Below the pieces are notes generated by a model. The model was not told where the DNA came from. It saw only the letters and a list, made by a program, of their open reading frames with translations, and did not search any database. Positions 6,413 to 7,175 of a stretch of DNA of 7,175 nucleotides are shown piece after piece; position 1 is the stretch's first letter, and each line of letters starts with the position of its first letter. The position numbers were made by a program, and so were the translations under genes. Source of the stretch: an uncultured Clostridia bacterium (GTDB lineage: Bacteria; Bacillota; Clostridia; Oscillospirales; Acutalibacteraceae). The DNA lies in the NCBI GenBank assembly GCA_947171615.1, contig CAMVYG010000110.1, positions 1-7,175 of the forward strand, in the 5' to 3' direction.

Positions 6413-7175
6413 GTGAAAATTGTTATTTTAGATGGCTATACTGAAAATCCCGGTGATTTGTCCTGGGATGCGTTAAAACAGCTGGGAGACTGCACGATTT
6501 ATGACAGAACCCCTGCAGAAGCGATACTGGAAAGGATCGGCGACGCGGAGATCGTACTGACAAACAAGACGCCTCTCTCCAGAGAGAGCATTGAAAAAAG
6601 CCCCAACCTGCAATACATCGGTGTTCTGGCAACCGGCTACAATATTGTGGATATTGAGGCCGCAAAAGAGAGGAAAATCCCGGTCTGCAATGTTCCCGCT
6701 TACAGCACCACTGCCGTATCGCAGCTGACCATAGCTCTGCTTCTGGAGTTGTGTCATCATGTCGGAGAGCACAACCGGAGCGTTCAGCAGGGGGATTGGA
6801 GCCGTTCTCCGGATTTCTGCTACTGGAAGTATCCGCTGACGGAGCTAACCGGAAAAACCATGGGCATTATAGGCTGCGGGCAGATCGGAATACAAACCGG
6901 AAAGCTCGCCTCAACCTTTGGAATGAAGCTCCTCGCATACGACCATCATTTAGAGCGAAAGACCCTTCCCCCTGCGTTTTGCGGCGTTTCTCTGGAAACT
7001 CTCTTTGAAGAAGCTGATGTGATCTCTCTGCACTGCCCTCTGACCGAGGATACCCGGGAAATCATTTGCGCAGATACCATTTCAAAGATGAAGGACGGCG
7101 TATGGATCCTCAACACCGCGCGGGGACCCCTGATTCGGGAACAGGATCTCAGAGCCGCCCTGGAATCCGGCAAAG
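6413..7175 (+). CDS. D-isomer-specific 2-hydroxyacid dehydrogenase (3' end beyond window)
   Basis: 254 codons are present from a GTG start, read without interruption to the right edge; family members have about 310-330 residues, so roughly 60-70 are missing. The translation begins MKIVILDGYTENPGDLSWDAL. Family motifs are GVLATGYNIVD (70-80), NVPAYSTTAVSQLTIALLLEL (93-113), the NAD(P)-binding G154-C-G156-Q-I-G159 with D177 closing the second strand (which favours NAD over NADP), and ISLHCPLTEDT (204-214). The catalytic arginine R237 lies in LNTARGPLI; the glutamate and histidine of the catalytic set should lie past the edge. The closest functional type by feel is glycerate dehydrogenase/hydroxypyruvate reductase, but phosphoglycerate-like or other 2-oxoacid substrates cannot be excluded. 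AAAGGA stands nine bases before the GTG. It is transcribed divergently from the oxidoreductase gene across a 258-base region and probably reduces a 2-oxoacid (or oxidises the hydroxyacid) in the same pathway. Confidence 0.93.
   Translation, partial: MKIVILDGYTENPGDLSWDALKQLGDCTIYDRTPAEAILERIGDAEIVLTNKTPLSRESIEKSPNLQYIGVLATGYNIVDIEAAKERKIPVCNVPAYSTTAVSQLTIALLLELCHHVGEHNRSVQQGDWSRSPDFCYWKYPLTELTGKTMGIIGCGQIGIQTGKLASTFGMKLLAYDHHLERKTLPPAFCGVSLETLFEEADVISLHCPLTEDTREIICADTISKMKDGVWILNTARGPLIREQDLRAALESGK

Noticed and set aside
6423..7173. Open frames on both strands inside 6423-7173 (such as 6751-7008 on plus and 6473-6772 on minus)
   Set aside because: They are shadows of the GTG-started hydroxyacid dehydrogenase, whose motifs run continuously across the region.
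1..7175. CRISPR array, tRNA/rRNA, insertion sequence or phage features
   Set aside because: No regularly spaced repeats, no tRNA-like cloverleaf or rRNA stretches, and no transposase or integrase motifs were seen on either strand.

Overview
The window looks like chromosomal DNA of a Gram-positive anaerobe of the Clostridia, probably a gut-type Oscillospiraceae or Lachnospiraceae relative. This rests on strong AGGAGG-type ribosome sites, TTG and GTG starts, a Firmicutes lipoprotein signal, extended -10 promoters (TGnTATACT), a LplABC/YtcP-class importer without its own ATPase, and a YesM-type sensor kinase. The exact genus cannot be read from the sequence.

Layout. Five genes lie on the minus strand and are read from right to left: a FAD-dependent oxidoreductase (6154-4820), a sensor histidine kinase (4647-2896), a lipoprotein solute-binding protein (2780-1218), an LplB-type permease (1070-162) and the first 49 codons of an LplC/YtcP-type permease (147-1, cut by the left edge). 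One gene lies divergently on the plus strand: a D-isomer-specific 2-hydroxyacid dehydrogenase starting with GTG at 6413 and cut by the right edge. No intergenic stretch exceeds about 260 bases, and there is no sign of RNA genes, mobile elements or CRISPR.

How it fits together. The binding protein and two permeases form a carbohydrate importer of the CUT1/LplABC type, which would need an ATPase encoded elsewhere. The kinase probably senses an extracellular cue and signals to an AraC-type response regulator that is not in the window. The two oxidoreductases would act on the imported compound or its breakdown products; the substrate cannot be identified.

The most interesting signal is regulatory. 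The binding-protein gene and the oxidoreductase gene, 3.4 kb apart, share a conserved block placed at exactly the same distance from matching extended -10 boxes (64 bases from the block's first base to the end of the -10 in both; 41 of 64 identical, 29 of the first 38). Both promoters lack a good -35. This is what an activator-dependent regulon operator would look like, and the adjacent kinase is an obvious candidate for the top of that circuit. Further control features are a terminator-like hairpin between binding protein and permease, and a long inverted repeat that overlaps the likely kinase promoter.
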